Notes under the pieces: model-generated
Told to the model about the DNA's origin: nothing
Database searches by the model: none
The model's input: only the letters and a program-made list of their open reading frames with translations
Position numbers and translations under genes: made by a program
Assembly (NCBI GenBank): GCA_904418995.1
Contig: CAJFQF010000003.1
Coordinates: forward strand, 1 to 64,000
From: Heritagella_A intestinalis
GTDB taxonomy: Bacteria > Bacillota > Clostridia > Oscillospirales > Acutalibacteraceae
Reading direction: 5' to 3'
Length of the DNA: 64,000 bases
Part shown: positions 32,030 to 41,274 of the stretch, in pieces
Layout of the letters: each line of letters starts with the position of its first letter
Numbering within the stretch: position 1 is the stretch's first letter

Positions 32030-32057
32030 TTGACTTTGGGGTGGGCCGTGTTATACT
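32030..32057 (+). promoter_or_regulatory. Promoter for the pectinesterase gene
   Basis: TTGACT, 16-base spacer, TATACT, about 105 bases before the start codon. The rest of the 325-base gap holds only the candidate promoter of the divergent flavin reductase. Confidence 0.7.
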
Positions 32058-32162
32058 TTGAATAGGGAAGTTTTTACAGAACAGGATGTTTTTGGAAAAG
32101 CCTTTCCCGTGACTTCCCTTTGCAGGGAAGGGGTATTTCTAAAATCGAAAGGAGCAAAGAGT

Positions 32163-34967
32163 ATGGTAAAAAAATTACTGGCCGGCGTTCTGACCCTGGC
32201 CCTGGCCTTTGGGGCGTTCCCGTTGGCCGCTCAGATGCAGGCGGTTGACGAAGGCCCGGCAGTAGTACAGACTGCGGAAACCCCCGAATCCGCTTCCTGG
32301 AGCTTTAACCCCGCCGAAGCCCAGGGCCTGCCCGGAGAACTCCAGGCTGGCGGCACCGAAACCGGGGAATATCTGGGAATCCAGATTGACGCCTCGGCGG
32401 CTGGAAGCAAGTTCTCCCCTCGTGAGACCGACACCCAGGTGAATGCCGGTACGGTCTTTACAGTGCCTGTGTCCGCTAACGAAAACGGCGCAGTGTTGAC
32501 CGTCACCCTTTCCGGCGGCAGTTCTACCATCCAGGTGGGCGAAACTACCTATTCCAGCGAAGGAAAAACAGTGACTATCCCCCTGACCGCCTCGGAAACC
32601 GATACCCAGGCGGTGTTGACCTTTACCAGCCAGTCTTATCTGGCCGGCATTGCTCTGACCTATACGGCCCCGGAGGAAGAGTTCCCCGGTACGCCGGAGA
32701 ACGTTGCGGCAGAGGATGTGACCTATGCCTTTACCAGTCTGGACGGCCTGACGGATGCCACTGGCGCAACCCCGGCAGACGGCACCCTGGAAGGGGAAAA
32801 GGGCCAGTACCAGGACATGAAGGTGGACGCCACTGCCGGCAAGTTCTATGTGCAGCCGGAGCAGTCCCGAGTGCAGGTGAACGCCGGTACGGTGCTGTAT
32901 CTCCCCGCCGCCTATGACGAGCAGGGCGCTGTGCTGCTGATTTCCGGCACCCAGGATGGCAGCACCCCCGCCAATATCCGGGTTAACGGAGAGAGCCAGA
33001 CCACCAACCAGCCCATCAGCCTGGATATGAGCGACAGCAGCGCGTATCCCCAGTATGTGCAGGTGGAGTTTGACACCATCGCCTATGTGACCTCCATTTC
33101 CCTGAATTACGCCAGCGACAGCGATTTCGGCACGCCCGAAGTGGAAGCCAAGGACAAGGTGTGGGATTTCACCGCATCCAGCCCGGTAGAGCGCCCGGAC
33201 GTGCAGGGGGCCCGCGCAGAGTTTGACGGCATCCAGGTGGACGCCAACGTGGGCAAGTTCTCTCCCAGAGACACCGATACCCAGGTCAATGCCGGAACCG
33301 TCCTGTATATCCCCGTAGCCCCGGATTCCCAGGGAGCCACCATCACCGTGGCCGGCAACAACTACAACAACCTGACCCTGACCCTCAACGAGGACACGGT
33401 CATCCAGACCGGGGAAGAAGTGGCCCTGCCCAGCGTGGAGGAAAACACCTATATCCCCCTGTCCTTTGAAAGCGCCGACGGCACCGGAAGCTGCTATCTA
33501 ACCTCCATTACCGTGGACTATTACAGCGACAACGAAGTGATTCCCACCGTGGTGACCGTGGGCCATGGCGCCGGCTATGAATACAACACCATTCAGAGCG
33601 CTCTGGACGCCAACACTTCTTCCGCCAACCGGCCCCTGGTGCTTCTCATCGCCCCGGGCACCTATACGGAAAAAGTCACCGTCAGCAAGCCCTGGGTTTC
33701 CTTCCAGGCCATGCCTTCCAGCACGGGCGAGGCTGTGGTCATTGAAGAGAGCTACTACTCCTCCAATACCTTTACCGAGGACGGCACCTTTGTGCCCCAG
33801 GACGACTACGACGTGGGCACTGACCAGAGCGGCACCGTGCTGCTGACCTCCAACGCCACGGGCTTCAGCGCCTGCGGCATTACCTTCCAGAACAGCTATA
33901 ACGTGGTGGACCACACCGGCGAAGGGGAGCAGACCCCTGCTGTGGCTTTTGGCTCCGCCGCCGATAAGGTCTATCTCAAGGACTGCCGCTTTATTGGCCG
34001 CCAGGATACCCTGTATCTCCACGGGGAAGGCGCACGGGTCTTTGTAGAGGACTGCTACATCGAGGGCACTGTGGACTTTGTCTTTGGCGACGCCAATGCG
34101 TATTTCCTCAACAGCGAACTCCACATGGCCTATTATGCAGGCCGCGACACCGGTTACTTTACCGCCGCCAACACCAAGAAGGGCGACGTGGGCCTGGTGT
34201 TCTATGACTGCAATTTGACGGTGGCCGACGAATATAAGGCTATGAGCGACAGCGAAATCAGCCTGGGCCGTCCCTGGCAGACGGAAATCTACACCGTCAC
34301 TGGCCGCAACCCCGACGGCAGCAGCTACCTTATCGAGTACGACCAGAACCGGGTGAACCCCGCCTATGAGAATACCTCCTCTGCGGTGACCTTCGTGGAG
34401 TGCACCGTGGATTCCGCCATTAAGAGTGAGCGCTGGAATGTGTGGACCCGCAAGGACAGCGAGGGCAATACCGTGGACGTGACCTATCACCCCAATGTCC
34501 GCTTTGTAGAGTACAATAGCCGGAGCACCGATAATGTGTATCTGGACCCGGCTGATTATCCCGATGTGGTGCTGGGCGCCATGGAGCGCACCGAGGATGC
34601 CGCCGCCCTCACCGACAGCCTGCTGGCCCAGATGGGCTTTGGTTCCGGTATGGGGAACTGGGCGCCTTCCTACACGGATTATACCGGGGATGTGCCCCAG
34701 ACCGAGGCCCCTGCGGATATGACTCCGCCGGTGGTTCCGGCCACGGAGCCCACAGAGCCCACTGACCCCTCTACCCCCGAGGATCCCGGTACCTCTAATC
34801 CGGAGAATCCCAGCCAGCCCGGCGGTTCGGACGATGAGAACCAGCAGCCCGGCCACCAGCCGGAAACCGGCGATAACACCCCTGCCGCTTTGGCCGCAGC
34901 GGGAATCACCCTCCTGGCCGCCGGCGTGATGCTGTCGGTGTTCCGCAGAAAGCGAGCCGGAAACTGA
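32163..34967 (+). CDS. Cell-surface pectinesterase (CE8) with N-terminal repeat modules and sortase-type anchor
   Basis: Extracellular enzyme that removes methyl esters from pectin, 934 aa. Signal peptide MVKKLLAGVLTLALAFGAFPLAAQ. Three related beta-sandwich modules follow (about residues 40-170, 180-320, 325-455), each with D.A.GKF...(R/Q)VNAGTV.(Y/T)(I/L/V)PV and ending L(T/N)Y-type strands; they may bind glycans. The CE8 beta-helix spans about 460-800 with GRQDTLYLHG (near 612), GTVDFVFGDA (near 637, catalytic Asp) and SLGRPWQ (near 700). A Pro/Thr-rich stalk leads to QPETGD, a membrane span and RRKRAGN: an LPxTG-like signal with Q in place of L. AAAGGAG precedes the ATG at 32163. Confidence 0.9.
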   Translation: MVKKLLAGVLTLALAFGAFPLAAQMQAVDEGPAVVQTAETPESASWSFNPAEAQGLPGELQAGGTETGEYLGIQIDASAAGSKFSPRETDTQVNAGTVFTVPVSANENGAVLTVTLSGGSSTIQVGETTYSSEGKTVTIPLTASETDTQAVLTFTSQSYLAGIALTYTAPEEEFPGTPENVAAEDVTYAFTSLDGLTDATGATPADGTLEGEKGQYQDMKVDATAGKFYVQPEQSRVQVNAGTVLYLPAAYDEQGAVLLISGTQDGSTPANIRVNGESQTTNQPISLDMSDSSAYPQYVQVEFDTIAYVTSISLNYASDSDFGTPEVEAKDKVWDFTASSPVERPDVQGARAEFDGIQVDANVGKFSPRDTDTQVNAGTVLYIPVAPDSQGATITVAGNNYNNLTLTLNEDTVIQTGEEVALPSVEENTYIPLSFESADGTGSCYLTSITVDYYSDNEVIPTVVTVGHGAGYEYNTIQSALDANTSSANRPLVLLIAPGTYTEKVTVSKPWVSFQAMPSSTGEAVVIEESYYSSNTFTEDGTFVPQDDYDVGTDQSGTVLLTSNATGFSACGITFQNSYNVVDHTGEGEQTPAVAFGSAADKVYLKDCRFIGRQDTLYLHGEGARVFVEDCYIEGTVDFVFGDANAYFLNSELHMAYYAGRDTGYFTAANTKKGDVGLVFYDCNLTVADEYKAMSDSEISLGRPWQTEIYTVTGRNPDGSSYLIEYDQNRVNPAYENTSSAVTFVECTVDSAIKSERWNVWTRKDSEGNTVDVTYHPNVRFVEYNSRSTDNVYLDPADYPDVVLGAMERTEDAAALTDSLLAQMGFGSGMGNWAPSYTDYTGDVPQTEAPADMTPPVVPATEPTEPTDPSTPEDPGTSNPENPSQPGGSDDENQQPGHQPETGDNTPAALAAAGITLLAAGVMLSVFRRKRAGN

Positions 34968-34999
34968 TGAAAGACGAAGCCCCCAATAAATTGACATGA

Positions 35000-35042
35000 A
35001 AAGTGCCCCTGCAAACGGCCATTGTTTGCAGGGGCACTTTAT
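35000..35042. terminator. Bidirectional terminator after pectinesterase
   Basis: AAAGTGCCCCTGCAAAC paired with GTTTGCAGGGGCACTTT around GGCCATT. Confidence 0.92.
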
Positions 35043-35057
35043 TGTATCAATACGGGC

Positions 35058-35642
35058 TCAGCCGCCGGAGGCAGAGGCCAGCTCACCCTCGTAGGAAAGG
35101 GACCAGGAGTATTCCCCGTCATCGTAATAGTATAGGGAGGAAGTATCGGAAACGGAGCACTCGTCGGTGCGCCCGCTGCCGGTAATTTCCTGAGATTCCG
35201 GGAGCTCCTCCAAAAATTCCTGGCACAGGGAATCTGTCACATCGGCATTGCCGGTGGCCTGTACCAAAGCGGAAAATACCGGGGTATAGGTTTGGGCGGC
35301 AGTGGTCTCCGCCCCGGCATAAATGTGGTTCAGGGTAATGGAAGCGGTGCCAGAGGCTCCGCTGCTGAGACGGCTTTTCAGGATAATGGAGATATCCGTG
35401 TCGTCGTCCAGGGTAACCGTGTAATTGCGGACATAATAATTGGAGCCTTCGTAGTTGTCGTCTGGGGAGGTCTCGTCCTGCAGGACGAAAAGATAGGGGC
35501 GCAGGGCTTCGCTCATGGCAGTCTGGTAGGTGTCAAAGCGCTGTGCCGCTGCCTGCCGTGCTTCTTCCCGGGAGGTGCAGCCGGAGGTTGTGAGACAGAG
35601 CAACACCGGCAGAATTGCCGCTACAATCTTTTGTGCAATCAC
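35058..35642 (-). CDS. Putative lipoprotein of unknown function
   Basis: 194-aa secreted lipoprotein with signal MIAQKIVAAILPVLLCLTTSGC; the acylated Cys is residue 22 (LTTSGC lipobox). The mature domain is Ser/Thr/Asp-rich, mostly predicted beta strands (NYYVRNYTVTLDDDTDISI) and has no motif that I recognise. It lies between two plant-polysaccharide genes on the opposite strand, but nothing in it shows a carbohydrate role. The upstream gap has only weak promoter candidates on its strand. Confidence 0.7.
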   Translation of the reverse strand: MIAQKIVAAILPVLLCLTTSGCTSREEARQAAAQRFDTYQTAMSEALRPYLFVLQDETSPDDNYEGSNYYVRNYTVTLDDDTDISIILKSRLSSGASGTASITLNHIYAGAETTAAQTYTPVFSALVQATGNADVTDSLCQEFLEELPESQEITGSGRTDECSVSDTSSLYYYDDGEYSWSLSYEGELASASGG

Positions 35643-35828
35643 AAATCCACCACCCCTTTTGCGTTTTTCCAGGTATCCAGTCCATCTCGTTTATTATAAC
35701 AGGGAAGAGGAGAGTGGTAATGTTAATTTTGTGATAATAATGAAAATTTTGTGTGAATAAGCCGAAGGCCGCCGGCTTCGGGCCGTAGAAAATTCCCGGC
35801 TGGAAAAGAAAATTTTCTTCTATAGCCC

Positions 35829-35857
35829 TTGGCAGACGGTGGATTTTTGCGTATGAT
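35829..35857 (+). promoter_or_regulatory. Promoter for arabinofuranosidase-regulator operon
   Basis: TTGGCA, 17-base spacer, TATGAT, 53 bases before the start codon. Confidence 0.7.
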
Positions 35858-35910
35858 GAAGGGGAAGCACCCCGGGAATCCAGCCCGGAAAAGAAACGGA
35901 GGAACCATGC

Positions 35911-37413
35911 ATGAAGCAAGCAACCATTATCGCAGACCGTGATTTTATCCTGGGAGAGACCGACCCCCGGATTTTCGGCTCTTTTATTGAGCATTTGGGA
36001 CGGGCCGTGTATGAGGGCATTTACCAGCCCGGCAGCCCCTTTGCCAATGAAGAGGGGTTCCGGAAGGACGTGCTGGGCCTGGTCCAGGAGCTGGGAGTGC
36101 CGGTGGTCCGGTATCCCGGGGGGAATTTCGTCTCCGGCTATCACTGGGAGGACGGCGTAGGCCCCAAAGACCAGCGCCCAGCCCGGGTGGAGCCGGCCTG
36201 GAGCGTCATCGAGACCAACCAGTTCGGCCTCAACGAGTTTGCTGCCTGGGCCAAGGAGGCCCGCTCCCAGGTGATGATGGCGGTGAACCTGGGCACCCGA
36301 GGCCCGGAGGACGCCCGGAACCTGCTGGAATACTGCAACTTTCCCAAGGGAAGCTATTACAGCGATTTGCGCCGGAGCCACGGGGTGGAAGCGCCCCACA
36401 ACATCAAGCTGTGGTGCCTTGGCAACGAGATGGACGGCCCCTGGCAGATGGGCCACAAGACCGCGGCGGAGTATGGCCGGGTGGCGGCGGAGACCGGCCG
36501 GCTCATGAAAATGCTGGACCCCTCCATTGAGCTGGTGGCCTGCGGCAGTTCCAACATGACCATGCCCACCTTTGCCCAGTGGGAAGCCGATGTCCTGGAC
36601 GCCTGCTATGATGAGGTGGACTACATTTCCCTGCACCAGTATTTTGAGAACAGCGCCGGGAATACCCCGGAGTTTTTGGCGGGCAGCGTGAAGATGGACC
36701 GGTTCATCTCCTCGGTGGCCTCCATCTGCGACTATATCCAGGCCAAGAAGCACGGGAAGAAGAAAATCCACCTGTCCTTTGACGAGTGGAATGTGTGGTA
36801 CCACTCCAACGAGGCGGACAAGACCCTGGAAAAGTGGGTGCAGGCCCCCCATCAGCTGGAGGACGTGTACAACTTTGAGGATGCTTTGCTGGTGGGCAGC
36901 CTGCTGATTACCCTCCTGCGCCACGCCGACCGGGTGAAGATTGCCTGCCTGGCCCAGCTGGTCAACGTCATCGCCCCCATTATGACTTCGGATACCGGGG
37001 CCTGGCGGCAGACCATTTTCTATCCCTTTGCCCAAGCCAGCCGGTACGGCCGGGGGACCGTGCTCCAAACCCTGGTGAAATCCCCGGTGTACGAGAGCAG
37101 CTACGGCGACGCCCCCTATCTGGACGCGGTGCTGGTGGAAAATGAGGAGGAAGGGAGCCTGACCCTGTTTGCCGTGAACAAGTCCCTGGAAGAGGGCATG
37201 GAGATTTCCTGCGATTTGCGCCAATTTGCCGGCTATCAGGTAGCGGAGCAGAGCCTCCTGACCCACGAGAATCTCAAAGCTGTGAACACAGAGCAGGACC
37301 CCTTCCAGGTGCGCCCGGTCTCCGGCGGGAACGCCGCCATAGAGGGAGGCCGGCTGACGGCGGTGCTGCCCAAGCAGAGCTGGAACGTTATCCGCCTGGA
37401 AAAACGGGCTTAA
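35911..37413 (+). CDS. abfA: Alpha-L-arabinofuranosidase, GH51
   Basis: Intracellular retaining glycosidase that releases arabinose from arabino-oligosaccharides, 500 aa, no signal peptide. It has the GH51 start DPRIFGSFIEHLGRAVYEGIY, the acid/base Glu in LGNEMDGPWQ (about residue 173) and the nucleophile Glu in FDEWNVWY (about 292). A C-terminal beta-sandwich follows the barrel. Together with the surface pectinesterase this suggests use of pectin side chains. A Crp-type regulator gene begins 13 bases downstream and is likely cotranscribed. The start is ATG at 35911, with GGAGG about 10 bases upstream. Confidence 0.94.
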   Translation: MKQATIIADRDFILGETDPRIFGSFIEHLGRAVYEGIYQPGSPFANEEGFRKDVLGLVQELGVPVVRYPGGNFVSGYHWEDGVGPKDQRPARVEPAWSVIETNQFGLNEFAAWAKEARSQVMMAVNLGTRGPEDARNLLEYCNFPKGSYYSDLRRSHGVEAPHNIKLWCLGNEMDGPWQMGHKTAAEYGRVAAETGRLMKMLDPSIELVACGSSNMTMPTFAQWEADVLDACYDEVDYISLHQYFENSAGNTPEFLAGSVKMDRFISSVASICDYIQAKKHGKKKIHLSFDEWNVWYHSNEADKTLEKWVQAPHQLEDVYNFEDALLVGSLLITLLRHADRVKIACLAQLVNVIAPIMTSDTGAWRQTIFYPFAQASRYGRGTVLQTLVKSPVYESSYGDAPYLDAVLVENEEEGSLTLFAVNKSLEEGMEISCDLRQFAGYQVAEQSLLTHENLKAVNTEQDPFQVRPVSGGNAAIEGGRLTAVLPKQSWNVIRLEKRA

Positions 37414-37426
37414 CGGGGAGAAGCGT

Positions 37427-38155
37427 ATGGAAACCATCCGTTTGCCTGACGGCCCCTTGTTCCGGGGGATTGCGCCGGCGGAATTGACCTCCCTGCTGGA
37501 ATGCCTGGGGGCCCGGCAGGGGGACTATGCCCGGGGAGAAACCGTGTTTTCCGCCGGGGAGCGGCTGCACGCCTTTGGCCTGGTGCTGGAGGGCCGCGTG
37601 CAGATTGAAATGGAGGATTTCTGGGGCAACCGGAGCATTCTGGACCAGGTGGGGCCGGGGGGACTCTTTGGGGAAGCCTATGCCTGTGTGCCGGAAGAGC
37701 CGCTGATGGTCCGGGTGACGGCGGCGGCCCCCTGCCGGCTGCTGCTGTTGGACGCCCGGCGGGTGCTCCATCCCTGCCGGCAGGCCTGCGGCTATCATCA
37801 GCAGCTGCTCCTGAACCTCATGGGCATCCTAGCCCGGAAGAACCTCCACCTGTCCCGACGGATGCTCCAAACGGCCCCCAAAACCATCCGGGGCCGGCTC
37901 ACCGCTTATTTGTCCTCTCAGATGCTGCGCCAGGGTACCCGGGAAGTGGAAATCCCCTTTAACCGGCAGCAGTTGGCCGAATACCTGGGGGTGGATCGCA
38001 GCGCCCTTTCCCACGAAATCGGCAAAATGCAGAAGGAAGGGCTGCTGACTGCCAGAAAAAACCGCTTCGCTGTGAAGTCCAGGGCATGGATGACGGGAGA
38101 AGGGGAGGCATCGGCGGAAAAAGCAAAAGCGAAAGAAGAGACTGGAAGGGCGTAG
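37427..38155 (+). CDS. Crp/Fnr-family transcriptional regulator
   Basis: 242-aa regulator: cyclic-nucleotide-binding-like beta barrel (about residues 10-115; RGETVFSAGERLHAFGLVLEG), dimerisation helix and a C-terminal winged helix (NRQQLAEYLGVDRSALSHEI near 185-205). The Fnr-type N-terminal cysteine cluster is missing, and the residues that bind cAMP phosphate are not evident, so the effector is unknown. A Lys/Ala/Glu-rich tail (ASAEKAKAKEE) ends the protein. It follows abfA by 13 bases; control of arabinan use or of a redox response are both possible. Confidence 0.87.
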   Translation: METIRLPDGPLFRGIAPAELTSLLECLGARQGDYARGETVFSAGERLHAFGLVLEGRVQIEMEDFWGNRSILDQVGPGGLFGEAYACVPEEPLMVRVTAAAPCRLLLLDARRVLHPCRQACGYHQQLLLNLMGILARKNLHLSRRMLQTAPKTIRGRLTAYLSSQMLRQGTREVEIPFNRQQLAEYLGVDRSALSHEIGKMQKEGLLTARKNRFAVKSRAWMTGEGEASAEKAKAKEETGRA

Positions 38156-38158
38156 ATT

Positions 38159-38185
38159 TTAGCACTCAAATCTATTGAGTGCTAA
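38159..38185. promoter_or_regulatory. Perfect CIRCE operator (HrcA site) for clpB
   Basis: TTAGCACTC - AAATCTATT - GAGTGCTAA matches the consensus exactly, 100 bases before clpB and 3 bases after the Crp-type gene stop codon. HrcA control of clpB is expected. Confidence 0.96.
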
Positions 38186-38285
38186 AATTAACAAATAAGC
38201 TATTGATAATTCATAATTTAGACATAATAGGCCGGTATACTACAGATAGTCCCAAGACCCAAATGCACTGCAAGGAGGGGTTATC

Positions 38286-40907
38286 ATGAATGCTCAGAAA
38301 TTTACACAGAAATCCCTGGAAGCGATTCAGTCGGCGCAGAATTTGACCATTGAGCGCCAGAATATGCAGCTGGAGGAAGAGCACCTGTTTTACGCGCTGC
38401 TCACCCAGGAGGAGGGCCTGATTCCCCAGCTTTTGAAAAAGATGAACTGTAATCTGGAAGCCCTCCAAAAGGAAACCGAAAAGCTCCTGGACAAGTATCC
38501 CCATGTGTCCGGCCCCGGCCGGGAGGCGGGGAAAATCTACGTCTCCGGCGATGTGGACCAGGTTCTCAACCAGGCGGAGAAGATTGCCGATACCATGAAG
38601 GACGAGTATGTGTCCGTGGAGCACCTGTTCCTGGCTTTGCTGGAACACCCCAATTCCGCTCTGCAAAACCTGTTTCAGACCTTCGGCATTGATAAGAACA
38701 ATTTCCTCAATGTCCTGGTCTCTGTCCGGGGCAACACCCGGGTCACCAGCGACACCCCCGAGGCCACTTACGACGCTTTGAAGCGCTATGGCACGGACCT
38801 GGTGGAGCGGGCCCGGAGCAAAAAGATGGACCCGGTGATCGGCCGTGACGACGAAATCCGGAATGTCATCCGGATTCTTTCCCGGAAAACCAAGAACAAC
38901 CCGGTTCTCATCGGCGAGCCCGGCGTGGGCAAAACCGCCATTGCCGAAGGCCTGGCCCAGCGGATTGTCCGGGGGGATGTGCCCAACACCCTTCAGGACA
39001 AGACCATATTCTCCCTGGATATGGGCGCCCTCATTGCCGGCGCAAAGTTCCGGGGCGAGTTTGAGGAGCGGCTGAAGTCCGTCCTCAACGAGGTGAAGAA
39101 GAGCGAGGGCAAGATTATCCTCTTTATCGATGAGCTGCACACCATTGTGGGCGCCGGCAAAACGGAAGGCTCCATGGACGCCGGCAACCTGCTGAAGCCC
39201 ATGCTGGCCAGAGGTGAGCTCCACTGCATCGGCGCCACCACCCTGGACGAGTACCGCCAGTACATCGAAAAGGACGCCGCTTTGGAACGCCGTTTCCAGC
39301 CGGTCATGGTCAACGAGCCCAGCGTGGAGGACACCATCGCCATTCTCCGTGGCCTGAAAGAGCGCTATGAGGTGTATCACGGCGTGAAAATCACCGACAA
39401 CGCCCTGATTGCCGCCGCTACCTTGTCCGACCGCTATATTTCCGACCGATTCCTGCCGGACAAGGCCATCGACCTGGTGGATGAGGCCTGCGCTACCATC
39501 CGTACGGAAATCGACTCCATGCCCACGGAGCTGGACGTGATTCAGCGGAAGATTATCCAGCACGAAATTGAGGAAGCCGCCCTGAAAAAGGAGAGCGACA
39601 CCCTCTCCAAGGAGCACCTGGCGGAGATCCAGAAAGAGCTGGCGGAGATGCGGGCGGAGTTTAACTCCCTGAAGGCCAAGTGGGAAAACGAAAAGGCTTC
39701 CATCGGCAAGGTGCAGAAGCTCCGGGAAGAGCTGGAAGCCCTCAACGCCGAGATTGAAAAGGCCCAGGAGCAGTATGACCTGAACCGGGCCGCAGAACTG
39801 AAATACGGCCGCCTGCCCCAGCTCCAGAAAGAGCTCCAGGAGGAAGAGGCCAAAGCGGAAAACGGCCAGCAGGAACACAGCCTGCTCCGGGATAAAGTCA
39901 CCGACGAGGAGATCGCCCGGATCGTAGAGCGCTGGACGGGCATCCCGGTTTCCCGCCTCATGGAAGGGGAGCGGGAGAAGCTCCTGCACCTGGAAGACAT
40001 CCTGCACCGGCGGGTTATCGGCCAGGACGAAGCCGTCACCAAGGTCACGGAGGCCATCCTGCGCAGCCGCGCCGGCATCCAGAACCCCAACCGCCCCATT
40101 GGCTCCTTCCTGTTCCTGGGCCCCACCGGCGTGGGCAAGACGGAGCTGGCCAAGGCCCTGGCCGCCAACCTCTTCGACGACGAAAAGAATATGGTCCGTA
40201 TCGACATGACGGAATATATGGAGAAATTCTCCGTGTCCCGGCTTATTGGCGCGCCTCCCGGATATGTGGGCTATGAGGAGGGCGGCCAGCTGACTGAGGC
40301 TGTGCGCCGCAAGCCCTATTCCGTGGTGCTCTTCGATGAAGTGGAAAAGGCCCACCCGGATGTGTTCAACATTCTGCTCCAGGTGCTGGACGACGGTCGG
40401 ATTACGGATTCCCAGGGCCGCACCGTGGACTTTAAGAACACCATCATTATCCTGACCTCCAACCTGGGCTCCCAGTATCTGCTGGAGGGCATCGACCAGG
40501 ACGGCAATATCACCCAGGAGGCCCGGAACCAGGTAGAAGAGCTTCTGAAGCGCAGTTTCCGCCCGGAGTTCCTGAACCGGCTGGACGAGATTGTCTTCTA
40601 CAAGCCCCTGACCCGGGACAACATCTCCCACATTGCGGATTTGCAGATCGAGGACCTCAACCGCCGTCTGGAAGAGAAGCAGCTTTCCTGCGAAATCACC
40701 GAGGCCGCCAAGGCGTATATCATCGACAACGGCTACGACCCGGTGTACGGCGCCCGTCCTCTCAAGCGGTTTATCCAGCGGACAGTGGAAACCCTCATCG
40801 CCAAGACCATTCTCCGCAGCGACCTGCTTCCCGGCACAGTGCTGGTGGTGGATGTGGAAAACGGGGAATTGAAGGTCACTTACCGGCTGCCCCTGCGGAA
40901 CGTGTAA
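38286..40907 (+). CDS. clpB: ATP-dependent disaggregase ClpB
   Basis: Hexameric AAA+ chaperone that rescues aggregated proteins together with DnaK. The 873-aa protein has the Clp N domain (two repeats, residues 1-150), NBD1 with GEPGVGKTAIAEGL near 205, the coiled-coil middle domain with Lys/Glu-rich heptads (about 410-530) that separates ClpB from ClpA/C, and NBD2 with GPTGVGKTELAKAL near 612 and the D2-small domain (YGARPLKRFIQR). All Walker and arginine-finger regions are intact. AAGGAGG lies 8 bases before the ATG. Single-gene unit between CIRCE and a terminator. Confidence 0.97.
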   Translation: MNAQKFTQKSLEAIQSAQNLTIERQNMQLEEEHLFYALLTQEEGLIPQLLKKMNCNLEALQKETEKLLDKYPHVSGPGREAGKIYVSGDVDQVLNQAEKIADTMKDEYVSVEHLFLALLEHPNSALQNLFQTFGIDKNNFLNVLVSVRGNTRVTSDTPEATYDALKRYGTDLVERARSKKMDPVIGRDDEIRNVIRILSRKTKNNPVLIGEPGVGKTAIAEGLAQRIVRGDVPNTLQDKTIFSLDMGALIAGAKFRGEFEERLKSVLNEVKKSEGKIILFIDELHTIVGAGKTEGSMDAGNLLKPMLARGELHCIGATTLDEYRQYIEKDAALERRFQPVMVNEPSVEDTIAILRGLKERYEVYHGVKITDNALIAAATLSDRYISDRFLPDKAIDLVDEACATIRTEIDSMPTELDVIQRKIIQHEIEEAALKKESDTLSKEHLAEIQKELAEMRAEFNSLKAKWENEKASIGKVQKLREELEALNAEIEKAQEQYDLNRAAELKYGRLPQLQKELQEEEAKAENGQQEHSLLRDKVTDEEIARIVERWTGIPVSRLMEGEREKLLHLEDILHRRVIGQDEAVTKVTEAILRSRAGIQNPNRPIGSFLFLGPTGVGKTELAKALAANLFDDEKNMVRIDMTEYMEKFSVSRLIGAPPGYVGYEEGGQLTEAVRRKPYSVVLFDEVEKAHPDVFNILLQVLDDGRITDSQGRTVDFKNTIIILTSNLGSQYLLEGIDQDGNITQEARNQVEELLKRSFRPEFLNRLDEIVFYKPLTRDNISHIADLQIEDLNRRLEEKQLSCEITEAAKAYIIDNGYDPVYGARPLKRFIQRTVETLIAKTILRSDLLPGTVLVVDVENGELKVTYRLPLRNV

Positions 40908-40947
40908 GTTTAACGGTATCGCCTTATTATACGGCATAAAATAAAAG

Positions 40948-40990
40948 AATCGCTGTGTCCTTTCCAAAAAGAAGGGCACAGCGATTTTTT
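40948..40990 (+). terminator. Terminator after clpB
   Basis: AATCGCTGTG.CCTT paired with AAGG.CACAGCGATT, followed by TTTT. Confidence 0.92.
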
Positions 40991-41000
40991 ATTGCGCGAT

Positions 41001-41274
41001 TTTAGAATTTTGCAGCAAGGCCTATTCCGCGACAACTTCACTTTCGCCTTGATGCGAGTTTTCCCGCGGGTTGCGTCAAGGCTCAGCCTAACTTTGCAAG
41101 TTTTCGAATTTTGGCAAAGCCTACTCCGCGACAACGCAGCTTGCGATTTGATGCGAGTTTTCCCGCGGANNNNAACTTTGCAAGTTTTCGAATTTTGGCA
41201 AAGCCTACTCCGCGACAACGCAGCTTGCGATTTGATGCGAGTTTTCCCGCGGATTGCGTCAAGGCTCAGCCTTG
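41001..41274. repeat. Tandem repeat array related to family A, with assembly gap
   Basis: At least three units. Two are identical where both can be read (80 bases, 41090-41169 and 41174-41253); the full unit is 99 bp, ending TTGCGTCAAGGCTCAGCCT. The first (41001-41089) is diverged. The unit end matches family A (GCGG.TTGCGTC.AGGCTCAGCC), again as a hairpin: CAAGGCT-C-AGCCTTG at 41260-41274. The array lies between clpB and the dehydrogenase gene and supplies the end of the latter. Confidence 0.85.
41170..41173. other. Assembly gap (four N)
   Basis: Four undetermined bases inside the tandem array. The left flank stops at GCGGA and the right flank begins at AACTTTG, so the shortest fill that restores the 99-bp period is 19 bases, or 19 plus a multiple of 99; the four N do not represent the true length. 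Confidence 0.9.
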
